A stretch of DNA of 64,000 nt, taken from contig CM034140.1 in the NCBI GenBank assembly GCA_019914995.1, positions 4,092,001 through 4,156,000 on the forward strand, written 5' to 3'. Of the stretch, positions 35,370-52,743 are shown one piece after another (position 1 is the stretch's first letter; the number at the start of each line of letters is the position of its first letter). The translations under genes were made by a program, and so were the position numbers. The stretch comes from Acanthochlamys bracteata. Its lineage: Eukaryota; Streptophyta; Magnoliopsida; Pandanales; Velloziaceae. The notes beneath the pieces are model-generated. The model was not told the DNA's origin, searched no databases, and worked only from the letters and a program-made list of their open reading frames with translations.

Positions 35370-35707
35370 CGATAAGAAGACTATTGCCATCTGGGTAGAA
35401 TTCCAAATCTTCAGGTCTCAGTAGTGAAATCATTCAACATAATCAACACCCATGAATAGGAAAAGAAGCTGAAGGTAGATGCATATTAGAATCTTCATAC
35501 ATCTTAAAACTAATCCACACAACATACAGTATGTCAATCACGGGGCGAAAAGGTTTTGTGATGAATGACATAAAAATCCTTCTAGATATTAATAAAAGAG
35601 TATCCAACAAAAACCAGCCAAATAGCATAAAGGATAACCTAGCCACCAAACATATGACAGCATTCTTTGATTGTGATTGCCCAAGCACCCTGGAACCTTT
35701 AAATTGT

Positions 35708-39920
<4,213 letters not shown>

Positions 39921-40767
39921 AGCTCGTTTTCTCGCTCGTGTTCAGAACATAGTTATCCGACCCGCGCCGAACCGTCCGAATCGATAAGTTCGAGTTTGCA
40001 TAAAAATCGCATGTATAATTAATCTATTTTAATTCCGTTCGTACTAAATTAGATTGAAATAATTTTTAAAAAATTAATTAAAATTTTGAAATTTATAATA
40101 AATTTAATACAAAAATAATTATTATGAGCTTTATGTTAAAAATAATATATAATTTAGATTTTATATTTGAATATGATAATACAAAAATATAATTAATTAT
40201 ATCTTATTTATAAATATCAATTATTAGTGATTTTTAAAATTTTATATTATAAAATAATTAAACTCAAATATGTATACCCAAAAAAATTAGTTATATTTTT
40301 TTATGATTTATCTTTTATGATTTTATTTTTTTCTAATCGTCTAATTTATTTAAATATTTCTCATTATAAATTTCGTTATTATTATTGTTATTGATAGCGT
40401 AATGCTATGGTAGCAATATTTTAATTTTCGCTATGATTGATATTGTTGTTGATAGTAATGCCATAGTAAAAATATTCTAATTTTTTACTATAATTACTGT
40501 TGTTATTATTGTTGATAGTGTTATGATGCTAGTAGATTTCTCACAGTATTTATTGTTATTATTGATCGAAAACGCGTTAATATTATTGATCCAACGGTTC
40601 GATTGGTTAATCCAGCGGATCAACTCGAGAATCGTGATCCGAACAGTATTTCGGTTCGACATTCGATTCGGTTCTTACAACTATAGCAAAATAACGCATA
40701 TGAGAGAGTTCGGTGAGACCACAGTTATCTGCCGACAGATATAATCATAATCATACCGTTCGACGAA

Positions 40768-41003
40768 ACATTTGAATAAGTTTTTAAAAAAATTAATTTT
40801 TTAATATTTCAATTCATATTTTTATAAGTATTCAAAAATTTTATTTAAAATTTTAAAAAGTAAAAAGAATTTACCTAGTAAGATCTTTTTATTTCTTATT
40901 TTTATTATTTTTTATTGAAAAAATAAAACTCGTTTTTAAGAAAACAAAAATATTTTTCGTCTGATAAAAACTTTATTTTAAAAATACTCCGAACGTCCCC
41001 TAA
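40768..41003 (-). repeat. MITE-like repeat, family A
   Basis: Reverse-orientation copy: TTATTTCTTATTTTTATTAT core and right end AAATACTCCGAACGTCCCCT, the complement of the AGGGGACGTT-type left end. Confidence 0.6.
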
Positions 41004-42250
41004 AAACAGTCAATCAAAAGTTTAAACTGATCCGGATCCATAAAGTAATCGGATAAATAGCTAACTTGATTAAACCCGATCGATTCGGACGATTTTCACA
41101 TTAATCTATCAATCTGACCGCCCGAAACAATCCGAAATAAATTTATATGTAAAGAAAATTAAAACTTAATCTAGTTCGTTCAAGTGAATGAGAGTTTCTC
41201 TTTCTCTCTTCAATCGGCGGTAGCTAGCATGGTGGTGGTTTTTTTCGGCTTCCCGTCTCTCCTTTCATGTTCCAAGTGATGCAACCATTAGTTTTCCCGA
41301 TAGCTTCTTGTTGTTTTGTTAGATAGATTTTTTTTATTCAGCTTTTTTCTTATCGATTGATTCAGCTCATCGGTGCTAGCTAGTGTTTCTACTTAGTTTT
41401 TTGGCTTTCATTAAGTTTTGTTCTTTTTTGCTATTTGCTGAATAATTTTGCTCCGAGCTATGGTGATCAAGCAGAAGATAGGTGAGTGCTAGTAAGATTA
41501 TAAAAGCTAGTAAGTTATTTGGTGAGATGCCGGAGGGACTAGAGAGTTGAAATTCAGCTCTAGATGGACCTGTAACATAGCAATATTAGTTGACTTGCTA
41601 AGTCAATCTGTGATTCGTCGATTAGGATAGTTTGTTTTATCGATATTTTGATTCTGACAACTATGGATAGAGACTCACATCTAATGTGTTTCGTGCGTGA
41701 AAATTTTTACTTTTGTAATATTCTTAATAGGATTCAGAAACTTTTAAAAGATAAAGTCATTCAGTTACATTACGACTCTTAAATTGTATAATATAAAAAA
41801 GTGAAGAACCTAGGTAACATTTACTAAGCAATTATTTACTTCTCAAATTAAAATTCTTGTAGATTATACTGTAGTATTTTTATTAAAAGTCTTTTTTTTC
41901 AGAGTAAAATTCTAGATAGCCAATTTTAGACTTGTAGACATTTTCACGCATTCATTCAATCAATCGATTGCGGAAAATGAACACATTATTTTTAAAAATA
42001 CGAGATGAACCGTCTAGTCATTTTAAATTGGACAGCTTGATAAGAAGAATAGAGAAGTGTGTTTAGACTTTACAGTGACTATGTCTGTCTTATTTTTATA
42101 TATTCATTTTGACTATTCATAAATTAACAAAATAATACACATGCTAGTGGAAACAAATATTTTTAAATACAAATTATTTAAAAAAATTCTTTCACGTAGT
42201 CACTCTCAAACATTGTTTGCCAAAGATATGCAGTGACCCTTAGTACTAGA

Positions 42251-42500
42251 GATGTTATAAGAGAATATTTGAAAGTATTTTTAAAATAAAATTTTTTTAA
42301 AATAAAAAATATTTTGTTATTTTTAAAAAATAAGTTTTATTTTTTTATCTAAAAAAATAGTTAATAAAAAAATTTTATTTCATAATTTTTTTTATATTTT
42401 TTAAATTTTTAAATAATTTTTTAAATACTTATAAAATATATATTAAAAAATATAAATTAAAAAATTATTTTTGTGAAACGCTTCGTCAAACACACTCATA
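42251..42500 (+). repeat. MITE-like repeat, family A
   Basis: Forward copy with TTTTTTAAAATAAAAAATAT and the TATAAAATATATATTAAAAA block. The right end is GCTTCGTCAAACACACTC. Confidence 0.6.
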
Positions 42501-42822
42501 AGCTTATTTCTGCAATAACCGAAAAAAAAATTTATCGGCTGTGTATCGTACTTGCTACTACTAGCAGGCCTAAATCCTTTAAATAGGCTTACTTAACTGG
42601 CCCTCATCTTCAACAGCAAAGCCCGAATAAAGCGAACCCGATTCATTCAGGCTTCCGTTGACAAGCCAGAAGCGTGTCCATGGCCAGACCACCTGCTGCA
42701 TCCGAACCAAACCAAAACCACAAAAGTAATCAAAGTAGTGCTATTTCTTATATCGAGCGAGCGGGGAATGTTGCAGCTGCTGTTCTGGTCTCGGCGTTCG
42801 ACGGCGACGGAATCATACCAAG

Positions 42823-43217
42823 ATGGTTTCTCTCTCTACTTTGGTTCGCTATGCCAGCAACAAGTTTGGGTACTCTGTTTCTCTCGGATGGAAGGTTTGC
42901 GTTCGATTCAAATGGCATTAATTTCTTTGTTAAATCTTCTGTTTAAATTTTTGTTGTAATATTGTTAATTTATTGTTTCTATTTCTCGATTGTAATCGTT
43001 GTCTTTAATTCTATTAATCCTGTATGTTTCTTCATTTTTACTTATCGTTTAGTTAATTATTTGATTCTCCTGCTCTATTGAGAGAATTTTAAACGCTAGC
43101 TTTGATTAGGAAAAGGAAGAGGTGGATAGTGAAGAGGTGTTTGCTCGCTTTATTGGCTGGGAGATATATTTCTACGATTTAATTGTTTAACATTGGATCT
43201 TCTCGTTATTGTTAGTG

Positions 43218-43252
<35 letters not shown>

Positions 43253-46200
43253 GGATTCTGATGTTGTGGCTACATTATGCTGGTGTTTAGTTCGATGGAA
43301 AAGAAAACAAAGTGAATATGAAAAAAAAAGGAAAAGAAAGGAGAAGATACAAACAAGGTATATCTCATTTTCACTCCTTCTTGAGGGAGAATCCAAATAA
43401 GATAGGAGGGAGAAACCTTTTCTTTTCTCCTTCTAATCATCCTTCCAATCAAAATGACTAAAACAAAGAGAAGGTTTTTTATTTTCCTTTGTTTCTCTCA
43501 CACCAAAGTAAGGCTTAAGGAGGAACAATTAGAGGGGTTATGAAGCTAAAGAGCTACCATTATCTAGGTTGAATTTCTTGCAAGAGCGATATGGAATTGT
43601 CATACAGTTGATATTTGAATGAAAGAGATAATCTCTCTAAATTAAAGGAGTGGTATTAAATTTACCTTCAAACATGTTAGAGATTGCTCTGCAGCATTGG
43701 TACATCTCTTTTCCTAGAGAAATAAGATGTGACAATGTGTACTTGCAGTTAGGTTGTAGCTATATATTGCATTGCTTTTTCCCCTGGAAAGTATTGAGCT
43801 TCAGTATTCAAGTGAATATTTAAAGGGGAACTTTACTTCTTCATACGGCGTATAAAATTGTGAACTATGGGCTCAGTGTCCACCTTTAACTTCTTGATTA
43901 AGATAGCAATATTGGCTGTTACAACTGGCGAGTTGATACCAAAGAAATCTGTAGTGCTGTTAGCGCAAAAGAGCTTTTCTTATATACAGATAACTTGATG
44001 ACTATGCAGTTTTAATGACTGTTGATTCAAATACTTCGCAATTCTGTGAATGCTTGCTTTAAAGGTATGGGATTCACCCAGCCTTTTGGGTAATCCTATT
44101 ATTGTACCTTTTAGGAGTAAGTCGTAGCAAAAGCTTGATGCATGTTTTTGAACCAAAAACGTAAGTGTCCTCTTTTAGGTGTCCTTTAGCTGTCGACTCA
44201 ATTGTGCTGATAGCTAATGGATGCTTATTAATTTGTTATGCTTCACATCTCATACGTCATGTATGGTTGTCCCTTGCCTACTCAAGTGTTAATGAGTGAT
44301 CATATTTAATGCATTTGGTAGTATGGTCCGAGCCACCTGATTAAAACTTGTCTGTACCAACAGATACCTTAAGCCCAGATACAGATCATTAGATGATTAA
44401 GCAATTTTGCTTTTATTTTATTTTTATAGCAGATACCTTACTTTCATTATGTTGTTGCAATGCAGAAGTACTGTGTAGGTCAGATCAATTCAAGGGAGTT
44501 AAATGATGCTATCTGGAAGACTTTCTTCCAGGGTAGACTGACATTTCAGCACTGGAATAAAGGGGAACAAATGGAACCAACATTGCCAGCACAAGGAGGG
44601 AATCTACTCGTCAGAAAAATTCCTGTTCCTGCTCCAACGTACACGCGTCTTTCCAATTATATCATTGTTACTCAGTTAAATCTTCTTCAACCCATTATAC
44701 AATATTAACACTGTAGCTGTACATATCTTTTCCTTTTCATGGCCAATGATCATTAGCTTGGTTTCAGTTAATCTTTATTTTTAAACCTACAGTGTTGACA
44801 CGACTTCCTTTTACATTTTCTGATGATTCAATGTTTAGTTTAACATTATAACCAATAGTAGTGTCAGATATCAGGTTAAGTCAGATCAACTTACCATACT
44901 TGACCCCCAAGTTAATATGCTCTAGGTTTGAAGAGATACTACTTTACTTGATTATGAGTGTTGTTTGGTCATATAATGTGTTTATGTTTTGCAATAAACA
45001 ACCTCCACTGGAACAAAGTTGTTATTATGATTATTTTTTAATTCATTGAGGGTTTAACAAATGGCATCGACTTTCAAGGGTTTTAAGGGCATCTTACTAC
45101 AACAACTGAGCCTCGTGCCATAAACGGCTAGTTGTAAGAGCATCCTCTTAGCCCTATCAAAATCAGAAAATTTCCTCTCTTTTGTCTCCTTATTGATGGA
45201 TTACTTTGTATCTGCATGTGTGTTTGCTTTTTTGCAAGATAGTTTAGGTCATGAAGTAAGCCCATCTCGAATCTGCCTTTACTTGTTTAGGGAGCAGCAT
45301 AACGGAGTTTGGTTTGCCCATACTTCTATGTATTATGTGCATCAATAGGATTGGCATTATATTTATATCATTGTTTCCTTTAATAGTTAGGCTTCTTTTA
45401 GATTGAGGTATGGAAACTGGATTCAGAAATAGGATTTCTAAAGCCTATCTAGGATATACAAGTTCTAATTGCTTTGTTCAACCTTAGTTTTAAGTGTCTT
45501 TTGATTCAGAGAAACATCAAACCATAATCTGAGGAATGTTCACCTAACTTTCACATTGGACAATCACTTCTCCTACCTGCCAGATTACCATTCCCATGGT
45601 TTCTACCTAGAAACCAAGTGGAGTCTTATTTTGTTTGCATTCAGCATTATCTTTGTGACCTGTATATCTCCTTGGATGATTAAATTGTGGCCTTGAATTT
45701 CTTGAGATTTTCTTTCTTTTTTTGGTTACTTGTGCATTTACTTGTGTCCTTGTTTACTTATAGCATTTGTCTTTGATCTGTAGCCAAGTGTTCGTTGGAG
45801 ATGTTGTCATGCTGAAAGACCCTGAGAAGTCTGATGACTATATTGTAAGAAGGTTGGCTGCCATTGAAGGATATGAAATGGTATCCAAGGATGAAAAAGA
45901 TGAGCCTTTTATTTTGGAGAAAGATCAATGTTGGGTGCTATCAGACAATGAAGCTTTGAAGCCAAAGGTATTAGCCTTTTGAAAGTTCAGAGGATTGTTA
46001 ATATGTCACTGTTACTATAATCATAACACTATGGGATAGACTAGATGGATATATAAAAGCTTGTATGGAGTTCTAAAGTAAAACCGAGTTTATACTTTTG
46101 AAAATAGTGTCAGCATGTCGGGCTCATATGCACATCGGGTGTGAATTGCACGCATCAAATGCATACACCAAACTTAAACAATTTCTTACACATATTTCAT

Positions 46201-48394
46201 ATGCTTCCGATAAGTGGACAGTGGATAAGAGATTTTCGGAGTGCAGTAAGATCCTATTATTTGAATGAGCAATCCTAGTATTTGAATGACTCAAATTTGG
46301 TCTGTACTGCAGAATTATTTTATAGTTGGTGTTCTCTATTGGTCACATGGATGTGAAAACGAAATAGAAACTCCTGACATTTAGGAGTTGTTTGTCTGTG
46401 CATTTAGCTTGCTTTTTCATCTCCTTTTCAACTTTTCGTTCCCAAGAAACCTTCTATAGTATTCTAGAAAATTGTTTTAAAATTTTGGAAAGTATGGGTC
46501 AATTGCACGTTATAGAATCGTTATATTTATAATTTTTATAATATTTTTAAAGCTAAGATAGACAAGTTTGTTTCACAAAAAGCTCCGTCAAAAAAGCTGC
46601 TTTTCAAATAGAGCACTTTATTTTAAGCAATTCCAAACGACCTCATAGTTGGATGGGATCACAAATAGTCTTGCATAAAGCTAGCAGTTGGAGGTTCGAT
46701 TTTGGTATAAGAAGTGAAACCTACTTTGTAGGATTTGAGCTCAAATCTGATATACTGAATATCAGACATACTCCCCTCTGAGTTTCAGTTTATCCTGATT
46801 ATCCACTTCTTATCTTAAGCAACATAGATTGGTAACTTTGCATATGAGGTTTCTAGTAATGGATTACACTGTGCATTTCCTAAGCATCATATCTCAAAGC
46901 AGGTTTGCTTATAGCTTAATCCATATTTTCTCTTTCTTAGCTTTATCTATATTTTCTCTTTCTTGCATATATCTCATCAGTATGTGTCCTATTTCTGCAG
47001 ATTAAATATGAAAAAATGCTATGCGTATGTACCAATACCCAAAACCTGGTGTTTGACTAATGCTCTTTCTCCTTGTTTTGCTTCACTAATACACCTTTTG
47101 TTTTTGCTCTTCCTATCTTAACACTTCTCTGTTTCTTTATCTAACCTCTTAGTCAGCTGTCATACTGCCTCCAATTACTCACGAGGAACCTCTCTACCAT
47201 TTGTTGCTGACCTCCATGGATGACAATCCATGTACGTTGTTTTTAATGTTTGTTTTGTCTTCCCAAACAATAATAATTCCATGGAACTCATATTCTTATT
47301 TTAATTATTTAGTCATGGTTACAAGTTATAATGCAATATGAAAAGGATAGATTGTTTGCTTCTTTTTCAGTTTCATAAGTTCTTGTTCTTCATAAGGACA
47401 AGAACACGTGAAGGAGAAAAAGTGTGTGATTTGCGTTTAGAAGGGGCACGGGGATTGAAGGTCAGACAATCTAAATCCGGACACAAGAATTGTCTTAGTT
47501 GGGGTCTAAGCATGCTTAATCTTATTTTTATTTGGGATCCAAAAATAATAGTATTTGTCGCATCTGAAGTATACACCAAAGAGAGCTTACTCTAATTGTA
47601 GTTTGATAGTGGATGCGAGTTTGTCCATGTTGAGATGCCCATTCTTGCTTGATAAGCATAACATGTTTACCTCTTATAGGCATCTCTTTTCGTACCAGAA
47701 TCTTGGACGAACCAGTCTGTACATACCAATTCTAATCATAGACACAAAGGATGCGTGCTTACTCTGATAAACTTCTCTGTTGTTTACTTTGCAGTTTTTT
47801 TGGTTTGAAATTCCTGGTGCTGGTCTTATGTACTTTGTTTACTAACATCTTACTACTTCTTTTTCCTTCTTTGTTCAGTAGTCCATGCTTGTGCTTGCCT
47901 GAATTTACAAAGCAATTGTATATTTGTTTTTGTTCTTAAGCTTTCTTGAGCAGAGGTATTTTGTTGAGGCTTCCCCGTTCTGTTGGAGCATATTTTGATG
48001 TTGCTTTATCACTGGCAAATACTGCTTTACATATCACTTATGTCAGCAGCATGAAACTTGCATAATCTTGCAGTTATCGTATGAAGCGACATAACCTTCC
48101 TCTCATGACACTATTTTTGGTTATAGGAAGCTAGGGACAGTAGATTCTTTGGTCCTGTATCAATGACAGACATTGTTGGTCGAGTAATATATAGCATGCG
48201 ATCAGCTGTTGATCATGGTCCAGTGCAGAACAGGTGCTTCATCATATGTTCAACTACTGCTTAAGATATTCCCCTAGTTAGATTTTGACATGTACGCCAT
48301 TTGTTTATGCAGTCATTTCGCAATGAAACATGATAATTCTATATTGGCTGTTGAGCTGGACGTTGACGAGATGGCAAAGAGTATGAAGGCATGA
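42823..48394 (+). CDS. S26-family mitochondrial inner-membrane-protease-like protein lacking the catalytic dyad
   Basis: Exons 42,823-42,894, 44,466-44,638, 45,784-45,967, 48,127-48,233, 48,313-48,394 (GT-AG, phases agree; 618 bp, 205 aa). The fold is that of type-I signal peptidases/IMP: MVSLSTLVRYASNKFGYSVS start, box B GEQMEPTL (57-64), box D VFVGDVVMLK and YIVRRLAAIEGYEM, box E WVLSDN and DSRFFGPVSMTDIVGR. In active enzymes box B reads GxSMxPT with the nucleophile Ser and box D has the general-base Lys before Arg; here these are Gln59 and Arg104. The product should thus be a non-cleaving relative, like the longer plant S24/S26 paralogues (At2g31140/At1g06200 type, from memory). Mitochondrial location is inferred from family. 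Introns are long; intron 1 contains a TTA microsatellite. Confidence 0.85.
43219..43253. repeat. (TTA)n microsatellite
   Basis: About eleven TTA units in intron 1 of the S26-like gene. Confidence 0.95.
46382..46645. repeat. Possible further inverted-repeat element in intron 3 of the S26-like gene
   Basis: Ends AGGAGTTGTTTGTCTGTGC and, at the right, GCAATTCCAAACGACCTCA share the GTTTG/CAAAC end pattern of family A, but the interior differs. It may be a related or very old copy. Confidence 0.3.
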
Positions 48395-49575
48395 AATTTC
48401 TTGAGAAGGATTTCTGGATTCATTCCCCCTCGCAGCCTGTGGATCATGGTGCTCTTTCACAGAATTGCTTGACGAAGCACACATTCTTCTATGTTAAGAG
48501 ATGAGTTCTGTTGTGTTCCCTTTTGACATGTTTGATCTCTGTCAAGCCCATTTCAAAGCATCTGGCTTACTTCACTGTATTTTAAGAGACATCTGTTGTA
48601 TTGTACCCAGATGATTTTCTCGTTCAGAAGGGCACCCTCTATCATCAACATGACAGATAGATTGGGCTCTTGATAAACATGATGTTATTTCCAAGCAATG
48701 CCTGCAAGTGTTTGAGCGGCACCTTTTTATGTCAAGCTACTTCTTGAGTATGTATGCATTTCTGTGCTGCTAGATTTAGACATGCTTTATATAACCAGTT
48801 TTCTTGCTCGACTTTGGACATCTGTTTTTCTCCGCCTCGTTGGAATGCTCGACTCTTGAGTAACACTGCAGCGGAGCTCCTTATGTTACCGACTTTAAGA
48901 TACAGCTGGACAGTTTTATTTGGACAATGTCTGTTTCACTCTTATATCAGTTTATGCTTAAAGGTTGTAGATAGACGTGTGGACAACCTAAGAACTCTAA
49001 TTTAGAACAAACACGCCTAATTTGTTTAGTATTTTCTAGAGTTTTCGGTGCAAATTTAGACAAAATCCAAAGAGCTTAGCGGTAGTGGAATTGTTTTTTG
49101 GTTCTATATTTTGGTAATAACTGTCCATATTCTTTAAGAAATCGATATTTTGGGAGAAATAAGTGAATTATTTTTCCGTCTTCCCTCTGAGGTGCTGTTT
49201 ATCTTATTCGACTCCGTCGCTATGGTAAGCTGGTGACCAGTGCAGAAGCCTAGAGGAACCAATATCAGTTAGATGCAATGACTCGCTAATTTATAATCAT
49301 TTACTTTGTTTTTATATATGCAAGAGTAGGAAAAGATAAAGGAGTTAACCGTATCTATTCTTGAAGAGTAATAACACGAATTTTTTTGCTAAAAGTCTAC
49401 ATTATTCTCTATAGTTGTTTGTTAAAAGAATTATAAAAGATATCTCAAGTAATATCAACTCACTAATTATACTAACACACTAAGATAATCCAATTATCTT
49501 CATTTGGGTTAAGTCTCAGCTATGTAATGTTACTATGTTTATTTTATTTTTTATTTTTATTTTTTTAGTATTGTA
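48395..49575. other. 3' flank of the S26-like gene and spacer
   Basis: Probable 3' UTR to about 48,700. Nothing else recognised. An 83-codon open frame at 48,754-49,005 has no protein-like features. Confidence 0.5.
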
Positions 49576-49589
49576 TTTTGATTTTACAG

Positions 49590-49760
49590 GGATCTAAGAG
49601 CGGTCAAGAAGGGGTCGAAGACTGCTGTAAAGGATTGAAGAAGAGAGCTAAGAGCGCCATAAGTTACCTTGGAGAAGGATCAAAGAAGGGTCGAAAAGCG
49701 AATAAAAAGGGGTCGAAAATTGGTCCGGCGAAGCATTTCACCATTGGTATGGTGAAATGA
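49590..49760 (+). CDS. Possible terminal exon of a small basic protein, uncertain
   Basis: A T-rich tract ending in TTTTACAG (about 49,588) precedes an open stretch encoding a Lys/Gly-rich sequence (GSKSGQEGVEDCCKGLKKRA, then GSKKGRKANKKGSKIG) that ends at a stop. It looks like a splice acceptor plus last exon, but no upstream exon or start was found. It could be a chance frame or a gene fragment. Confidence 0.2.
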   Translation, partial: GSKSGQEGVEDCCKGLKKRAKSAISYLGEGSKKGRKANKKGSKIGPAKHFTIGMVK

Positions 49761-52740
49761 AAACCTACTTTCATTTTACTATTTATAAAATTCATCACTT
49801 TAACTTTTAAAAATTTACTTTCTATTTCCAACTCAATTTCAAATAAAATTAAAAAATTATTTAAAAATATTTATAAAATAAAATTTATTTTAAAATAAAT
49901 AATTATTTTTTATTTTAAAAACTAATTTTTTTAATTAAAAAATTAATAAAAATAAATAATAATAATACTTGTTAATATATAATTTTTTATATTTTTTAAA
50001 TTTTTAAATAAATTTTATAAAATATAGTAAAAAATTTATTAAATAGAGCAGAATATTCCGCCAACAGTCCCTAAAACACAAATTAAATTCACTTGCAATT
50101 TATTTTGTAAAGGACTCTACTACCCACTTCTCACTTTTACGGGATTCACTTTCGCGCATGTAAAACACACCTTCATAAAAAGCATTACTTCTGTTAAACG
50201 CTAACACAATCAAGGTCCAAAACTCGTTGCATAACATTGCATTATTGTATCGCATAGGACAATGAAGTTCCGGTACTCATTGCATAGTACAATCAAGTTC
50301 CAAGCATAACCTGTATATAGGTTCAGGCTGGAAGTAAATGTTACAATCAAGTTTCAGATTACAACCTACACTCATGTGACATGGTAATGGTAACAGTGAC
50401 ATTAAAGTTACACGGAATAAATATTAATACTCTTCAACCAATACCTGATGAATTTCAGCCAGTTTTACTTCAACTTCCGACTGTTGTCCACTTCATCTTC
50501 GCCCATTTCAACTTCAACTTCAACACAGCAAACAATAAATATCATCACTAACTGAAAGGTCGTGGTACTTATTTATATTCTTACCTAAGATCGTGAAGGA
50601 TGAGCATTTGACATCAACTTTATTAGAAGACTCCTGCGTCGCTCTTATGGATATCTAAGCAATACTTTGACTTTAGAATTGTCCATCCAATATTGACAAA
50701 TCCGATCCAGACATTGGTTCAGAATTCCTTTAGGTCGATGGCTTGCGATCCAACCTGATCAGCAGGTCGGATCATTGGATGGATCTGCCAACTGCTTCGA
50801 AACAGAACAATCTTAACTGAGGGATTTCCATCAAAGTCTTTCTTTTCAGTGAGCTCTTTAGAGAGTGAATCGTTAGTTCTCTAGTAGCCTACCGCCGCAC
50901 GTTGATTCAATATGTTTGATTATGACTGACTTGTTCAACCGCGATTTCCAGTCCATGCTACAATCGCTGCCATAATTATTTGCTACAACAACAAACAAGT
51001 TATTGTTCCAACGATTTCAACCAAGAACTAACAAGAAAGAGCTATAACAAAATAGTTCCATCGAACTACAAGAACTAATAAGAAAGAATGTTGTAATCGT
51101 CCCCCGATTTCAACGAACTATAAGAACAATTTAAACAAACAAAGAAAAAAAACTAAAAAGAGCTCAAGCAAAGTAGCTCTAATTAATTACAAGAACTAAC
51201 AAGAAATAATATTGCAGTAGTCCCCTAACATTGACAAACAACAGCAGCAGCAGCAAAGAATCATCAGCTGACTGTTTTTGATTCAACTCCTTAGTTGGTT
51301 TCGTCTCAGCTGTTAGAGACTTGACGAATTCAAGCATGCGGCGTGAGGTCTTTTTCAAATAGGTCTGAAGTGTCTTGATCCCATCATTTATTCGAATTAT
51401 TGTTCAAATTCATGAAGCTATTCGAAGCAACAGAATACGAATCGGCCTCGATCTGTGTGGCAGCTGAGCTTCATCAGCTGAAATAGTTCATAGCGCTTAG
51501 TGAGAACGGAGGAAGCAGAAGATAGGATTTCTACCGAGCAGGATAACTTTTCTCTTTAAAGAACTTGGCCAAGAGAGAGGAGAAAAAAAAGCCTCGCCGA
51601 ATTAAATAACCCGATTATAAATATTTTTTGTTTTATTAAGTAGCCAAGGCCAACCAAACTGGCGGATCACCGGGTCAACCAAGAACTCGCTCGGATCGAA
51701 CTTAGTTAAACTGAATCGATTGTACGATCAATTTTTTTTGGCAGAACTGAATCAAATTTGTATCCGACTCAGATTTTCGGATTGATTTGGACAATCGGAG
51801 TCTGTAAACACTACCCCTAACATCTAATAATATATCATTTTAATTATGTCCCAAAGCTAGTGTGCAAAAAGCTAGAATAATGAGAAAACTAGTGATCAGC
51901 TGGAGCAGTGCCAAGATGAGAGTATCATCTTTTGACATCAGTGACCCCTTCTTCCTCCTCATTTCACACCCTCCACTCTCATCATTAATCAGATAACAGT
52001 ACTTCTAACTTTTTCTTAAAAAGGAAAGCAAAAACTAAGAATTAAGCCATAACACAGGATATCAAATTTTCAGCTAGATCTAAATTTATAACGAAAGGGC
52101 TAGAAAGTGAAAACATACTAACCAATTTAAAATGTGACCAATAATTTGACTTGAGCTGGAGCCAAATGGGATTTGATTTGATGTGCTTAACAATGATGCA
52201 CTTAATAATTCCACATTTACTGTATGATAGAATAGGCATATAATTCTTTGTGACAGATACTAATTTTTTAAGCTTGGATACTGTACCAACATATATACGA
52301 ATTCTAAAAAAATTCTGCAAAATTTTTAAGAAAATTTATCCAAAATTGAAGATGAAAAACACGCAATCAATAAGAGCATCACATCTGAAAAAGAGTCGCA
52401 TCTGTACTGTTGAGAGATGCCGCAGATGCAAATTATCAAGTAAAGCAAACAAGATTCATCATCTGCTCTCCGAACGTAAATCAATCTAATCTTAAAAGAA
52501 AAACACTGCCAGCTAAAGATCCATGATCTGAAATTGTTGGAAAAGGACAACCGCTCGATCAGTAAAAAAATAGAATCATAAGTCATTGGGAGAAAAGAAG
52601 AAAAGAACATGGCGGCTGAAGAGAAGAATCATATTATAGATATACGAACAGCGCTCACTCTCTGAAACTCACCAGCAGAATCAGAGCTAAAGCTTTTATA
52701 AACCATTTCAGATCTTTTCTTCTAGAAAACTATGTGTATA
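49761..52740. other. Gene-poor region
   Basis: A family-A repeat lies at 49,795-50,072. Positions 50,200-50,400 contain repeated phrases around ACAATCAAGTTCC. On the minus strand 51,230-51,480 reads in places like protein (TLQTYLKKTSRRMLEFVKSL) but is interrupted, so it may be a gene fragment. No intact gene recognised. Confidence 0.45.
49795..50072 (+). repeat. MITE-like repeat, family A, degraded
   Basis: AT-rich core with AAATTTTTAAATAAATTTTA. The right end is ATATTCCGCCAACAGTCCCT. Confidence 0.5.
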
Positions 52741-52743
52741 AAT

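Larger units (their letters stand above)
39930..42800. other. Intergenic region with repeats
   Basis: No gene found. Contains loosely tandem TTATTGTTGATAG..ATGCTA..AATATT units (40,380-40,560, about three diverged copies), family-A repeats (40,768-41,003 and 42,251-42,500), and a CT-rich leader-like stretch at 41,190-41,460 followed by no coding sequence I recognise. Confidence 0.5.

Noticed and set aside
42674-42946. 90-codon frame overlapping exon 1 of the S26-like gene
   Set aside because: It is in a different frame from MVSLSTLVRYASNKFGY, which joins in phase to the downstream exons. It has no family match.
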